DNA of 64,000 nucleotides from Ectothiorhodospiraceae bacterium (lineage in GTDB: Bacteria > Pseudomonadota > Gammaproteobacteria > HK1): the NCBI GenBank assembly GCA_024234875.1, contig JACKNM010000005.1, forward strand, positions 62,001 through 126,000, given 5' to 3'. Each line of letters begins with the position of its first letter. The stretch's first letter is position 1. The notes beneath the pieces were generated by a model that worked only from the letters and a program-made list of their open reading frames with translations, was not told where the DNA came from and searched no databases. A program made the translations under genes and the position numbers. Shown here one piece after another: positions 9,296-17,962 of this stretch.

Positions 9296-9326
9296 GATGA
9301 CCCCTTGACTTCGCCGGAGCCATGTG

Positions 9327-9755
9327 ATGAGCCGAACGCCCGTCAAGCTTGCGAAGAACTACAAGCCGAGCAGCCGCGAGAAGTACATGAACGAGAAGCA
9401 GCTCGAGTACTTCCGCCAGAAGTTGTTGGCGTGGCGTCAGTCCCTGCTCGACGAGTCACAGCAGACGATCGACCAGATGCGCGAGGCCGCGCGCGACGTC
9501 AGCGACGAGGCCGAGCGCGCGAGTCGTGAGGCGGAGATCAGCTTCGAGCTCCGCACCCGTGACCGTTACCGCAAGCTGCTCAGCAAGATCGACCAGGCGC
9601 TGGAGCGCATCGAGGATGGCTCGTACGGCTGGTGCGAGGAGACCGGTGAGCCGATCGGGCTCGGCCGTCTCGAGGCGCGCCCGATCGCCACGCTGAGCAT
9701 CGAGGCTCAGGAACGGCGCGAGCAGCTCGAGAAGCAGTACACCGACCGCGCCTGA
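9327..9755 (+). CDS. dksA: RNA polymerase-binding transcription factor DksA, degenerate zinc-finger form
   Basis: A 142-residue DksA: N-terminal helix, long coiled coil with the tip aspartates conserved (DVSD, Asp57 and Asp60, equivalent to E. coli Asp71/Asp74), and a C-terminal globular domain. DksA inserts its coiled coil into the RNA polymerase secondary channel and works with ppGpp in stringent control. Only the first zinc-finger cysteine remains (Cys103); the other three positions are Thr106, Ser124 and Ala127, so it should not bind zinc. This variant is common in alphaproteobacteria and is one reason for placing the organism there. ATG at 9327 has GGAG seven bases upstream; an overlapping GTG at 9324 is an alternative. 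Confidence 0.93.
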   Translation: MSRTPVKLAKNYKPSSREKYMNEKQLEYFRQKLLAWRQSLLDESQQTIDQMREAARDVSDEAERASREAEISFELRTRDRYRKLLSKIDQALERIEDGSYGWCEETGEPIGLGRLEARPIATLSIEAQERREQLEKQYTDRA

Positions 9756-9838
9756 TCGGCGCGCGCGGGTCACGCGGCTCCGAGGCTCTATCCTCCGCCT
9801 ACGCGTCGGGACGTCGCCCCCCGGCCGTGGGCGCGCGC

Positions 9839-10468
9839 TCAGCCCGACGGCGGGTGACGTGCCACCACGTGGAACAGGTGCCAGTGCTTGGCGCGGCCAC
9901 GCGGGGTCACCGAGTCGGTCTCCTCCTCCTCGAACATCTCCACCTCGAGCCCCGCGAGCAGGGCGCGGGCCGCGCGCTCGTCCAGGGTGGTGATGCCCGG
10001 GTCGCCGGCGAAGCTGTCACGGTCGCCGAACAGTTGCCCCGAGAACCGCCCGCCGGGCGCGAGCGAGGCGCGCACGCGGTCCCAGAGCGCGGGGAACCGC
10101 TCGGGCGGGACCAGTGGCAGGGCGAAGCTCGAGTTGACGAGATCGACCTCGGGCCAGGTGGTGTCCTCGAAGCGTGCCACGCGGGTCTCGAGCCTCGCGT
10201 CGGCGGGAAGATCGTCGCGCGCACGCAGCGCGTCGATGGCCGACGGCTGGGCGTCGATCGCGAGCACCGCGAAGCCGGCGGCGAGGATGGCGACGGTGTC
10301 CCGACCGCCGCCGCAGCCGAGATCGACCGCGCGCCGTCCGCCCGTCGGAGGCGGCTCGGCCTCGAAGCGGTCGAGGGCGCTCAGCAGTGTTCGCCGCGGC
10401 GGGCGATCCGAGGTGGTCCGGTAGTACTCGGCCCAGGACATCTTCCCCTGCTCGCGCGACTCGCTCAT
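9839..10468 (-). CDS. class I SAM-dependent methyltransferase
   Basis: A 209-residue cytosolic protein with the Rossmann-like methyltransferase fold. Motif I is VDLGCGGGRDT, followed by an acidic residue ending strand 2 (AIDAQ) and a late EEEET/HWHLFHV segment. It resembles small TehB/UbiE-like methyltransferases whose acceptors are often unknown. ATG at 10468 is chosen because GGGGAT precedes it; the open frame starts five codons earlier with TTG. It stands alone on the minus strand, divergent from the uronate dehydrogenase gene. Confidence 0.78.
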   Translation of the reverse strand: MSESREQGKMSWAEYYRTTSDRPPRRTLLSALDRFEAEPPPTGGRRAVDLGCGGGRDTVAILAAGFAVLAIDAQPSAIDALRARDDLPADARLETRVARFEDTTWPEVDLVNSSFALPLVPPERFPALWDRVRASLAPGGRFSGQLFGDRDSFAGDPGITTLDERAARALLAGLEVEMFEEEETDSVTPRGRAKHWHLFHVVARHPPSG

Positions 10469-10669
10469 CGACCGATCCCCCAACCGTCGAACGTGCCCCG
10501 ATCCTCACCCGCACGCCCTCGTCGCGCCAGCGTCCCCGGCTGCCGACCGAATCCACGCTGATCGAGATCATCTCGCCACCCGCCGCCTTGCAGCGCCGTG
10601 CGTCCTCGGCGCAATCTTCGCCGCATCGTGCCCGGGGGCGGTGCGACCGGATCGACAGGAGGAACCACG

Positions 10670-11473
10670 ATGCCCAGATTCGAACGACTGCTGCTCACCG
10701 GCGCCGCCGGGGCCCTCGGCACCGAGCTGCGGCGCGACCTCGCGGGGTTGGCGCGGGTGATGCGGTTGAGCGACCGCGAGCCGGTCTCGCCGGCGAAGGC
10801 GGGGGAGGAGGTCGTCCGGTGCGACCTCGCCGACGCCGATGGGATGCTTGCGCTGACAGAGGACGTCGACGCCGTGGTGCACATGGGCGGCGTGTCGCGC
10901 GAGAACACGTTCGCCAACATCCTCGAGTCGAACATCGTCGGCCTCTACAACCTGTACGAGGGGTGCCGCAAGAACGGCGTCGGGCGCGTGGTGTTCGCGA
11001 GCTCGAATCACGCCATCGGCTTCTACCCCCGAACCCGGACCATCGACGCCTCCGTCCCTCACCGCCCGGACAGCTTCTACGGCGTGAGCAAGGCGTTCGG
11101 AGAGGACCTCTCGCGCTACTACTTCGACAAGTACGGGATCGAGACCGTGTGTCTGCGCATCGGGTCGTGCTTTCCGGAGCCGGTGGACCGCCGCATGTTG
11201 GCGACCTGGCTGAGCTATCCGGATCTGGCTCGTCTGGTGAGCCGCTCGCTGCTCGCGCCGCAGGTCGGGCACATGGTCGTCTACGGCATGTCCGACAACC
11301 TCGAGAAGCTGTGGGACAACACCATGGCCAGCTCGCTCGGCTACGTCCCGAAGGACAGCGCGGAGACGTATCGGGAGCGGGTCGAGGCGGCGACGCCGGT
11401 TCCCGACCCGCGCGACCCGGCGGTTCGCTTCCAGGGTGGTGGATTCACCGCCGCCGGACACTTCGAGGACTGA
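10670..11473 (+). CDS. udh: uronate dehydrogenase (NAD-dependent SDR)
   Basis: A 267-residue extended-type SDR. The cofactor motif TGAAGALG is at residues 10-17, and the catalytic YxxxK is Tyr137/Lys141 (FYGVSK) with Ser111 or Ser112 in ASSNHAIG. Segments such as SSNHAIGFYP, YFDKYG and RIGSC match the Agrobacterium/Pseudomonas uronate dehydrogenase family, which oxidises D-galacturonate or D-glucuronate to the aldarolactone with NAD. AGGAGG lies seven bases before the ATG, fixing the start. No aldarate-degrading genes lie alongside, so the pathway must be completed elsewhere, or the enzyme serves another aldose acid. Confidence 0.85.
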   Translation: MPRFERLLLTGAAGALGTELRRDLAGLARVMRLSDREPVSPAKAGEEVVRCDLADADGMLALTEDVDAVVHMGGVSRENTFANILESNIVGLYNLYEGCRKNGVGRVVFASSNHAIGFYPRTRTIDASVPHRPDSFYGVSKAFGEDLSRYYFDKYGIETVCLRIGSCFPEPVDRRMLATWLSYPDLARLVSRSLLAPQVGHMVVYGMSDNLEKLWDNTMASSLGYVPKDSAETYRERVEAATPVPDPRDPAVRFQGGGFTAAGHFED

Positions 11474-11529
11474 GGACGCGCCCGCCGTCGCGACGCTGCA
11501 CCACGCACGCCGACGGTGGCGGGCGGGCG

Positions 11530-11535
11530 TATAGT
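11530..11535 (+). promoter_or_regulatory. possible -10 element for the class IV aminotransferase gene
   Basis: TATAGT sits 53 bases before the ATG at 11589, in the 115-base gap after udh. No -35 element is clear. It suggests the aminotransferase can be transcribed on its own. Confidence 0.3.
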
Positions 11536-11588
11536 CTCGGCGTCGCGGGCAAGAGGTCGCCTGGTCACCATCGCGAGGAGTGAACGCC

Positions 11589-12560
11589 ATGAGCAATGAC
11601 AGCAACGTGGTCGACATGAAGCGTGGCGGGGATTCCTCTCGCGCCAACGTCCGGGAGCGGGTCGCGTGGTTCAACGGTGAGCTGCTGCCGGAGAGCCAGG
11701 TGCGGGTGTCCTTCCGGGATCGGGGCTTCAAGTTCGGCGACGCGGTCTTCGACATGGCCCGCACCTTCGGCGGCCGGCCCTTCAAGCTCTGCGAGCATGT
11801 CGAGCGGCTCTACAAGTCCCTCGCCTACGTTCGCATCGATCCGGGTATCTCGCTCGACGAGATGCTCACGGTGAGCGCACGGGTGATCGAGGCGAACATG
11901 CCGTTGCTTCCCGAGGGCAATGACTACTGGGTCGGCCAACGGGTGTCGCGCGGAGTCGACACACCCGCCGGCGAGACGCCGATCCAGGCCGGGCCGACGG
12001 TGATCGTCGAGTGCACGCCGCTGCCGCTCGCGGCGCGGGCGAAGAACTTCCGAGACGGTATCGACGTCGTCGTGCCCTCGGTGCGGCGCACGCCGCCCGA
12101 GGTACTGAGCCCGCGGGCCAAGAGCCACAACTACCTGAACATGATCATCGGCGACCTCGAGGTCCGCGCGCATCGTCCCGACGCCTGGGCGGTGCTCTGC
12201 GACACCAACGGCAACCTCGCCGAGGGGCTCGGCAGCAACATCTTCCTGGTCATCGACGGCGCCATCCACACGCCGCGCGAGGACTTCGTGCTCCCCGGGG
12301 TGAGCCGGGCCACCGCCATCGAGCTCGCGCGTGAGCTCGGCATTCCCGTCCACGAGCGCGACTGCTCGCTCTACGACGCCTCGGTGGCCGAGGAGGCGTT
12401 CCTCACCTCGACCAGCCTGTGCATCTGCCCGGTCCATACGGTGAACGGTGCACCGATGCGCGACCGCGGGGTGCCGGGCCCGGTGACCCGACGGTTGATG
12501 GATGCCTACAAGGCGCTGGTCGAGTTCGACTACGTGGCCCAGTACCTGCGCCACGCCTGA
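11589..12560 (+). CDS. class IV PLP-dependent aminotransferase (branched-chain or D-amino-acid type)
   Basis: A 323-residue cytosolic fold-type IV aminotransferase. The PLP lysine is Lys178 (RAKSHNYLN), and the phosphate-binding glutamate region EGLGSNIFL follows, as in BCAT/DAAT proteins. Family members transaminate branched-chain amino acids, D-alanine or related amines, and the sequence alone does not settle which. It lacks the extra leader of plant-type BCATs. AGGAG (11576-11580) lies eight bases before the ATG at 11589; an earlier GTG is less likely. The next plus-strand gene is trkH, so it is probably monocistronic or follows udh. Confidence 0.85.
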   Translation: MSNDSNVVDMKRGGDSSRANVRERVAWFNGELLPESQVRVSFRDRGFKFGDAVFDMARTFGGRPFKLCEHVERLYKSLAYVRIDPGISLDEMLTVSARVIEANMPLLPEGNDYWVGQRVSRGVDTPAGETPIQAGPTVIVECTPLPLAARAKNFRDGIDVVVPSVRRTPPEVLSPRAKSHNYLNMIIGDLEVRAHRPDAWAVLCDTNGNLAEGLGSNIFLVIDGAIHTPREDFVLPGVSRATAIELARELGIPVHERDCSLYDASVAEEAFLTSTSLCICPVHTVNGAPMRDRGVPGPVTRRLMDAYKALVEFDYVAQYLRHA

Positions 12561-12601
12561 TGGCCCTTGCCGGGCACCACGCCGGTCGGCGTGGGCGGAG
12601 G

Positions 12602-13123
12602 TCAGCGCTGCGCGGCGGGAGGCGCCGCGTCGAGCAGCGCCGCGATCGCCTCGGCTCCGCCCGCCCGCGCCATGTCGGCGGCGGAGCGCCCGTCCGCGGT
12701 GCGCGCGTGCGGGTCGGCGCCACGGTCGAGCAACAGCGCCACCAGCTCGTGGTGCCCGTAGGCGCTGGCCATCATCAGTGGTCGGCGAATCGCACCCGCG
12801 GTTCCCTCGACGTCGGCGCCGGCGTCGAGGAGCGCGGTGACGATCGCGCGGTCGCCGCGATAGCAGGCGGCGGCCAGCGCGAGCTGGCCCTTGGCGTTGG
12901 GGCGGTCCGGCGTGGCGCCGTGGCCGAGCAGCCAGGTTACCGCCGCGTGGCGGCCGTAGTAGGCGGCCAGCAACAGCGCGGTGTCGCCGCGGTCGTTGGT
13001 GGCATCGAGGTCCGCGCCGTCGATGCGCAGTGCCTCGAGACCGGCCACGTCGCCGCGTCGCGCCGCGTCCCACAGATTCGCCGCCCGGGTCGGGCCGTCG
13101 CCCGAGTCGTCTGGATGCACCAC
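12602..13123 (-). CDS. ankyrin-repeat protein
   Basis: About 173 residues made of four to five ankyrin repeats. The signatures are GDTALLLAAYYGRHAAV, GQLALAAACYRGD, PLMMASAYGHHELV and GRSAADMARAGG, spaced about 33 residues. Ankyrin arrays bind other proteins; no enzyme domain or signal peptide is seen. The open frame runs upstream, but the extension is low-complexity Arg/Gly/Pro. GTG at 13123, with GGAGA seven bases before it, is the best start; GTG at 13141 and 13120 are alternatives. It diverges from trkH. Function unknown. Confidence 0.7.
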   Translation of the reverse strand: MVHPDDSGDGPTRAANLWDAARRGDVAGLEALRIDGADLDATNDRGDTALLLAAYYGRHAAVTWLLGHGATPDRPNAKGQLALAAACYRGDRAIVTALLDAGADVEGTAGAIRRPLMMASAYGHHELVALLLDRGADPHARTADGRSAADMARAGGAEAIAALLDAAPPAAQR

Positions 13124-13239
13124 CGCCCTGTCTCCGTCCACGCCCCTCGGCGGCGAGCTTCGCCCGCTCGGCGCCGCGACGCAACGCCCGTGCTCCGCCA
13201 CCGCGCGTCGACGCGCTGAGGTCCCCAGGGGGCGACGCC

Positions 13240-14712
13240 ATGCTCGCCGACCCGCGCATCGCGTCACTGCGTCTCGCGGTCCGCCCCCGAGTGGTGGCCC
13301 ACCACCTCGCGTTGCTCGCGATTCCCCTCGGCCTGCTGTCGCTGGTGCCGGCGCTCGCGGCGTGGCTCGACGGCGCCCTCGAGGTGGCACTGCGCCAGCT
13401 CGCGGTCGCTGCGGTGCTGGGTGGGCTCGGGTGGGCCGGTGGGCGAATTCGTTGCGATGCGCACATCCAGGTCAACGAGGCGTTGGTGGTGTCCGCGAGC
13501 GCCTTCGTCGGGCTCGGTCTGCTCGCGGCGCTGCCGCTCCACGCCTACGGGCTCGCTCCGCTCGACGCGCTCTTCGAGGCGGTGTCCGGGGTCACCACCA
13601 CCGGTCTCAGCACCGTCACCGGGCTGCAACAGATGCCGGCCAGCTTCCTCTTCACCCGTGCCTGGCTGCAGTGGGTCGGCGGTCTCGGGGTGGTGGTGCT
13701 CGGGCTGGCCCTGGTGGTGGCGCCGGGACCCGCGGCGCGGCGTCTCGGCCTGGAGCAGACCGACGGCGACGACATCGTCGGCGGCACGCGGGCCAATGCG
13801 CGCCGCGTGCTGGTGGTCTACGTGGCGCTCACCCTGATTGCGGTGGTCGCGCTGATCGCGGTCGGGCTCGGGCCGCGCGCGGCGTTGGTGCACGCGTTGG
13901 CCGCGGTCTCGACCGGGGGCTTCGCGCCCGATGACGCGAGCCTCGCCGCGCTCGACGGTCTCGCCCCACGGGTGGTGGTGGTCGCTGCCGCCCTCGCCGG
14001 TGCGCTGTCGTTCTCCTGGTACTACCGTCGCGACCCCGGCAAGCTGCGCGCCCTGCTGCGCGACGGGCAGCTACACGCCCTGGTGGCGCTGTGGCTCGCG
14101 ACCGCCGCGGTGCTCGCGCTCGACGCGGTCGGTCGTGGTGGCGGTGACCTGTCCCGGGTCGTGGTCGACGCCGTCCTCACCGCCGCGTCGGCGCAGACCA
14201 CCGCCGGCTTCTCGGTCGGCGACGTCGGCGAGCTCGGCGACGCCTCCAAGCTCGCTCTGGTGGGCTCGATGCTGATCGGTGGCGAGCCGGGGTCGACCGC
14301 AGGCGGCATCAAGGTGTTGCGACTGCTGGTGCTCGCGCGCCTGGTGCAGCTCCTGATCGCGCGTGCGTCGGTGCCCGCTGCCGCGCGCCTCGATCTGCGG
14401 GTCGGCAAGGAGCGGGTCGGCGGTCGCGAGCTCGAGGTGATGCTCGGCGTGGTCTGCGCCTATGGCGCCGCGATCGCGATGGCGTGGCTCGTCTTCGTCG
14501 CCCACGGCCACGCGCCGATCGACGCGCTGCTCGACGTCGTCTCCGCGGTCAGCACCACCGGGCTCTCTACCGGCGTCACCTCGGCCACCCTCGCGCCGAC
14601 GCTCAAGCTCCTGTCCTGCGGCTTGATGCTGTTCGGGCGTCTGGAGGCAGTCGCGATCCTGGTGCTACTGTACCCGGGCACCTGGTTCGGCAAGCGGCGG
14701 GGTGATCGATGA
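13240..14712 (+). CDS. trkH: TrkH-family potassium uptake transmembrane subunit
   Basis: A 490-residue integral membrane protein with about ten hydrophobic segments and four pore-loop repeats. The filter-like sequences are VTTTGLST, VSTGGFAP, QTTAGFSV and VSTTGLST, each carrying the conserved glycine. TrkH forms the K+ pore in the inner membrane and is gated by the cytosolic TrkA ring. AGGGGG stands just before the ATG at 13240; the longer open frame is low-complexity. The stop overlaps the trkA start by four bases (ATGA), indicating translational coupling. Confidence 0.92.
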   Translation: MLADPRIASLRLAVRPRVVAHHLALLAIPLGLLSLVPALAAWLDGALEVALRQLAVAAVLGGLGWAGGRIRCDAHIQVNEALVVSASAFVGLGLLAALPLHAYGLAPLDALFEAVSGVTTTGLSTVTGLQQMPASFLFTRAWLQWVGGLGVVVLGLALVVAPGPAARRLGLEQTDGDDIVGGTRANARRVLVVYVALTLIAVVALIAVGLGPRAALVHALAAVSTGGFAPDDASLAALDGLAPRVVVVAAALAGALSFSWYYRRDPGKLRALLRDGQLHALVALWLATAAVLALDAVGRGGGDLSRVVVDAVLTAASAQTTAGFSVGDVGELGDASKLALVGSMLIGGEPGSTAGGIKVLRLLVLARLVQLLIARASVPAAARLDLRVGKERVGGRELEVMLGVVCAYGAAIAMAWLVFVAHGHAPIDALLDVVSAVSTTGLSTGVTSATLAPTLKLLSCGLMLFGRLEAVAILVLLYPGTWFGKRRGDR

Positions 14713-15359
14713 GGGCGGTCTTCGTCGGCGCGAGCACGTTGAGCGTGATGACGGTGCGGGCGCTCGCCGCGCACGGGCACGAGTCGGTGATCATCGAGCG
14801 CGATCAGGCGCGGATCGATGCGCTCGCCGACGAGCTCGACTGTGGCTTCGTGCACGGTGACGGCAGTCGCCCGGCGGTGCTGCGCGACGTCGGTCCGCGC
14901 GAGAGCGACATTCTCCTGTGTCTCAGCAACGACGATCAGGACAACATCATCGCGTCCCTGGTCGGGCGCGCGCTCGGCTTCGGCCGCGTGGTGACGCGCA
15001 TCGAGGATCCGGACTTCGAGCACATCTGCACCGAGCTCGGTCTGGACTACCCGATCGTGCCCGACCGCGAGACCGCTCGCGCATTGCAAGAGCTCTGCGA
15101 GGGACACGAGCCGGGCGACCTGACCGCGGTGCTACGCGGCGGTTACCGGCTACGCAGCGTGGTGGTCGGCGAGTCGCACGCGGGGGTGGTCGACGCGCTC
15201 CCTCTCCCTGACGGCGCGCGCTGCATCGCGGTCAACCGCGGTGAGCGGACCACCCTGCCGGAGCCTGGCGACACGGTGGCGCAGGGGGATCAGCTGCTGG
15301 TGATCTGCCCCGAGGATGCGGTGACGCGGTTGCGCGAGGCGTTCGCGCCCGAGCAGTAG
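14709..15359 (+). CDS. trkA: TrkA/KtrA-type potassium channel regulatory subunit
   Basis: A 216-residue cytosolic protein with one RCK_N (residues about 1-125) and one RCK_C domain (about 135-214), so it is the single-unit type rather than the duplicated E. coli TrkA. RCK_N binds NAD(H) or ATP/ADP and RCK_C often binds a second ligand; together they gate TrkH. The glycine-rich loop reads GASTLS instead of the usual GxGxxG, while the acidic residue after strand 2 (IIERD) and the LSNDDQDN segment are conserved. The altered loop is odd and may affect nucleotide binding. ATG overlaps the trkH stop. Confidence 0.9.
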   Translation: MRAVFVGASTLSVMTVRALAAHGHESVIIERDQARIDALADELDCGFVHGDGSRPAVLRDVGPRESDILLCLSNDDQDNIIASLVGRALGFGRVVTRIEDPDFEHICTELGLDYPIVPDRETARALQELCEGHEPGDLTAVLRGGYRLRSVVVGESHAGVVDALPLPDGARCIAVNRGERTTLPEPGDTVAQGDQLLVICPEDAVTRLREAFAPEQ

Positions 15360-15379
15360 CCGCCGGGCGGCCCCTCGTC

Positions 15380-16156
15380 CTACACGTAGTCGACCAGTCC
15401 CCGCGCGGTCTCGCGATCGTAGCCCTCGCTGGCTGCGATGAGCTGACGCGTGTAGGGCTGGGTGGCCTGGCCGGTACGCAGTGCGTCGACGGTCAGCTCC
15501 TCCACCACCCGGCCGTGGTTCATGACCGCGAGGCGGTCGCACATGTGCGAGACCACCGCGAGGTCGTGACTCACCAGGACGAAGGTGAGGGCGTGCTCGC
15601 TGCGCAGGCCGGCCAGCAAGTTCAGCACCTCGGCCTGCACCGAGACGTCGAGGGCGGAGGTCGGCTCGTCCAGCAACAGCACTTCCGGCTCGAGGATCAT
15701 CGCGCGTGCGATGGCGACGCGCTGCCGCTGGCCACCCGAGAGCTGGTGGGGGTAGCGGAAGCGGAACGCGCGGCCGAGCCCGACGGCCTCCAGCGCCGCG
15801 ATCACCCGGCGCTCGATGTCACCGATGCCGTGGATGCGCAGCGGCTCACCCAGCGCGCGGTCGACGGTGTGACGTGGGTGAAGCGAGCCGTAGGGGTCCT
15901 GGAACACCATCTGCACGCGCTTGTAGAACGCGCGAGAGCGGCTGCGGCCCTGCGCCTCGCCACCCACCCGCACGTCCCCGGTCCAGTCCGGGTTGAGGCC
16001 GGCGATCGCGCGCAGCACGGTCGACTTCCCCGATCCCGACTCGCCGACCAGACCGAAGGTCGCGCCGCGCGGCACGGTGAAGCTGACCCCGCGCACCGCG
16101 TGGACCGCGCTGCGGGCGTGACCGAAGCGGACGTCGAGATTGCTCACCTCGATCAT
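15380..16156 (-). CDS. dipeptide/oligopeptide ABC transporter ATP-binding protein (DppF/OppF type)
   Basis: A 258-residue ABC ATPase. It shows Walker A GESGSGKST, Q-loop VFQDPYGSL, signature LSGGQ, Walker B VLLLDEPTSALD and the H-loop SHDL. The VFQDPYGSL and TSALDVSVQAEVLNLL stretches are typical of the DppF/OppF/NikE half. It pairs with the neighbouring DppD-type ATPase to drive import. It is the last gene of the five-gene minus-strand operon. ATG at 16156 has GGAG seven bases upstream; a GTG at 16180 is an alternative. Confidence 0.9.
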   Translation of the reverse strand: MIEVSNLDVRFGHARSAVHAVRGVSFTVPRGATFGLVGESGSGKSTVLRAIAGLNPDWTGDVRVGGEAQGRSRSRAFYKRVQMVFQDPYGSLHPRHTVDRALGEPLRIHGIGDIERRVIAALEAVGLGRAFRFRYPHQLSGGQRQRVAIARAMILEPEVLLLDEPTSALDVSVQAEVLNLLAGLRSEHALTFVLVSHDLAVVSHMCDRLAVMNHGRVVEELTVDALRTGQATQPYTRQLIAASEGYDRETARGLVDYV

Positions 16157-16193
16157 CGCGCGCTCCGACGCGCCGTTCACGACGCGCCCTCGG

Positions 16194-17039
16194 TCACGCG
16201 AGCCATGCCGGATCTCGCTCGAGCGTGGGCAGTGTCTTCTTGCCGGCCTCGATGCGCGGCAGGCAGGAGAACAGTCCGCGCGTGTAGGGGTGACGCGCCG
16301 CGGCGAGCTCCGATGCCCGACATTCCTCGACCACCCGGCCGGCGTACATGATCAGCACGCGGTCGCAGAACGACGCCACGAGATTGAGGTCGTGGCTGAT
16401 GAACACCAGTCCCATGCCCCGCTCGCGCACCATGTCGTCGATGATGGCGAGGATCTGCATGCGTACGGTGACGTCCAGCGCCGACGTCGGCTCGTCGGCG
16501 ATCAGGAGATCGGGGCTCGGGATCAGCATCATCGCGATCATCACCCGCTGCCCCATGCCGCCGGACAACTCGTGCGGAAAGGCACGATAGACGCGCTGCG
16601 GATCGCGGATGCGCACCGCGGAGAGCATCTCGAGCGCCTTGTCGCGAGCCTCGCGTCGTCCCGCGCGCGAGTGCAGTCGATAGGCCTCCGCGATCTGCTC
16701 GCCGACCCGCATCACCGGGTTCAGCGAGTACTTCGGGTCCTGCATCACCATCGAGATGCGGTCGCCGCGGATGGTGCGCATCTCGCGCTCGCTGAGTGAC
16801 TGCAGCTCGAGCCCCGACAGCGCGATGCGCTCGGCGCTGACCACGCCGGGCGGTGGGATGAGGCGCAGGATGGCGCGGCCGGTGGTCGACTTGCCGGAGC
16901 CGGACTCACCGACGATGCCGAGGCGCTCTCGGCCCAGCGAGAAGCTGACGTCGCGTACCGCCTGCACCACGCCGGACGGGGTGCGGAAGCTGACATTCAG
17001 CCCCTTGACGTCGAGTAGCGGAGCGGTGGCGTCAACCAT
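16194..17039 (-). CDS. dipeptide/oligopeptide ABC transporter ATP-binding protein (DppD/OppD type)
   Basis: A 281-residue ABC ATPase with Walker A GESGSGKST, Q-loop VMQDPKYSLNPV, a signature of LSGGM rather than LSGGQ (as is usual in DppD/OppD), Walker B LLIADEPTSALD and H-loop SHDL. The C-terminal part (HPYTRGLFSCLP) is the oligopeptide-family extension, but the cysteine cluster seen in many DppD proteins is reduced. ATG at 17039 lies inside the 3' end of the permease gene (8-base overlap), so translation is coupled. Confidence 0.9.
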   Translation of the reverse strand: MVDATAPLLDVKGLNVSFRTPSGVVQAVRDVSFSLGRERLGIVGESGSGKSTTGRAILRLIPPPGVVSAERIALSGLELQSLSEREMRTIRGDRISMVMQDPKYSLNPVMRVGEQIAEAYRLHSRAGRREARDKALEMLSAVRIRDPQRVYRAFPHELSGGMGQRVMIAMMLIPSPDLLIADEPTSALDVTVRMQILAIIDDMVRERGMGLVFISHDLNLVASFCDRVLIMYAGRVVEECRASELAAARHPYTRGLFSCLPRIEAGKKTLPTLERDPAWLA

Positions 17040-17952
17040 TCTTCGGATCCAGCACGTCGCGCAGCCCATCGCCCAGGAGATTGAATCCGAGGCTCACGAC
17101 GAAGATCGCGATTCCCGGCATCGTCGGCACCCACCACTGGTCGAGGATGTACTGGCGCCCGGCGGAGATCATCAGCCCCCACTCGGGTGTCGGCGGCTGC
17201 GCGCCGAGACCGAGGAAGCCGAGACCGGCGGCGATCAGGATCACGCCGGCCATGTCCAGGGTGAGACGCACCACCACCGACGAGATACACATCGGCATCA
17301 CGTGGCTGCGCAGGATTCGCCACGACGACGCGCCCTGCAGCCGGACCGCGAGGATGAACTCGCTGTGGCGCACGGTAATCGTCTCCGCGCGCGCGATGCG
17401 CGCATACGGTGGCCACGAGGTCAGGGTGATCGCGAGCACCGCGTTCTCCACCGAGGGCTCGAGCACCGCGACGAAGGCGAGCGCGAGAATGAGGCGGGGA
17501 AAGGCCATGAAGACATCGGTGATGCGCATCAGGACCTTGTCCACCAGCCCACCGTAGTAGCCGGCGACGGTGCCCATGACGAGACCGACGGGGACCACGA
17601 TCACCGCGACCAGCGCGATGATGTAGAGCGTGATGCGCGAGCCCCAGATGACCCGCGAGTAGATGTCGCGCCCGAGCTCGTCGGTCCCGAGCCAGTGGGT
17701 CGCGCTCGGGGGCTGCAGTCGCGCCTGCAGGTCCTGGTCGATCGGGGAGTAGCTCGCGAGCACCGGTGCGAGGGCCGCCACCAGCACCAGGCCGGTCACG
17801 ATCAGCAGCCCGGCGACCGCCAGCGGATTGCGGCGAAAGGCGAGCCAGCCGATGTAGAGGCGCACCGCCCGCGCCTGCCACGCCGAGGCGGGGCTGTCGC
17901 TCAGCAACCACGCGCGGAGCGAGCCGGGCTCGGGGGTGTGTGATGCGCTCAT
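17032..17952 (-). CDS. dipeptide/oligopeptide ABC transporter permease (DppC/OppC type)
   Basis: A 306-residue inner-membrane permease with six predicted hydrophobic segments: one near residues 43-66, then the five-helix BPD_transp_1 core. Typical DppC features include the HWLGTDELGRDIYSRV stretch and the EAA-loop region near REAE/RLQGAS, which contacts the ATPases. It partners the DppB-type permease 10 bases upstream. The ATG at 17952 has GGGGAG just before it. Confidence 0.9.
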   Translation of the reverse strand: MSASHTPEPGSLRAWLLSDSPASAWQARAVRLYIGWLAFRRNPLAVAGLLIVTGLVLVAALAPVLASYSPIDQDLQARLQPPSATHWLGTDELGRDIYSRVIWGSRITLYIIALVAVIVVPVGLVMGTVAGYYGGLVDKVLMRITDVFMAFPRLILALAFVAVLEPSVENAVLAITLTSWPPYARIARAETITVRHSEFILAVRLQGASSWRILRSHVMPMCISSVVVRLTLDMAGVILIAAGLGFLGLGAQPPTPEWGLMISAGRQYILDQWWVPTMPGIAIFVVSLGFNLLGDGLRDVLDPKNG

Positions 17953-17962
17953 CGGTCTCCCC

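Noticed and set aside
11565..13475. A 636-residue minus-strand frame covering the aminotransferase and ankyrin region
   Set aside because: It runs in a different frame from the ankyrin gene, is low-complexity, and overlaps the clear plus-strand aminotransferase.
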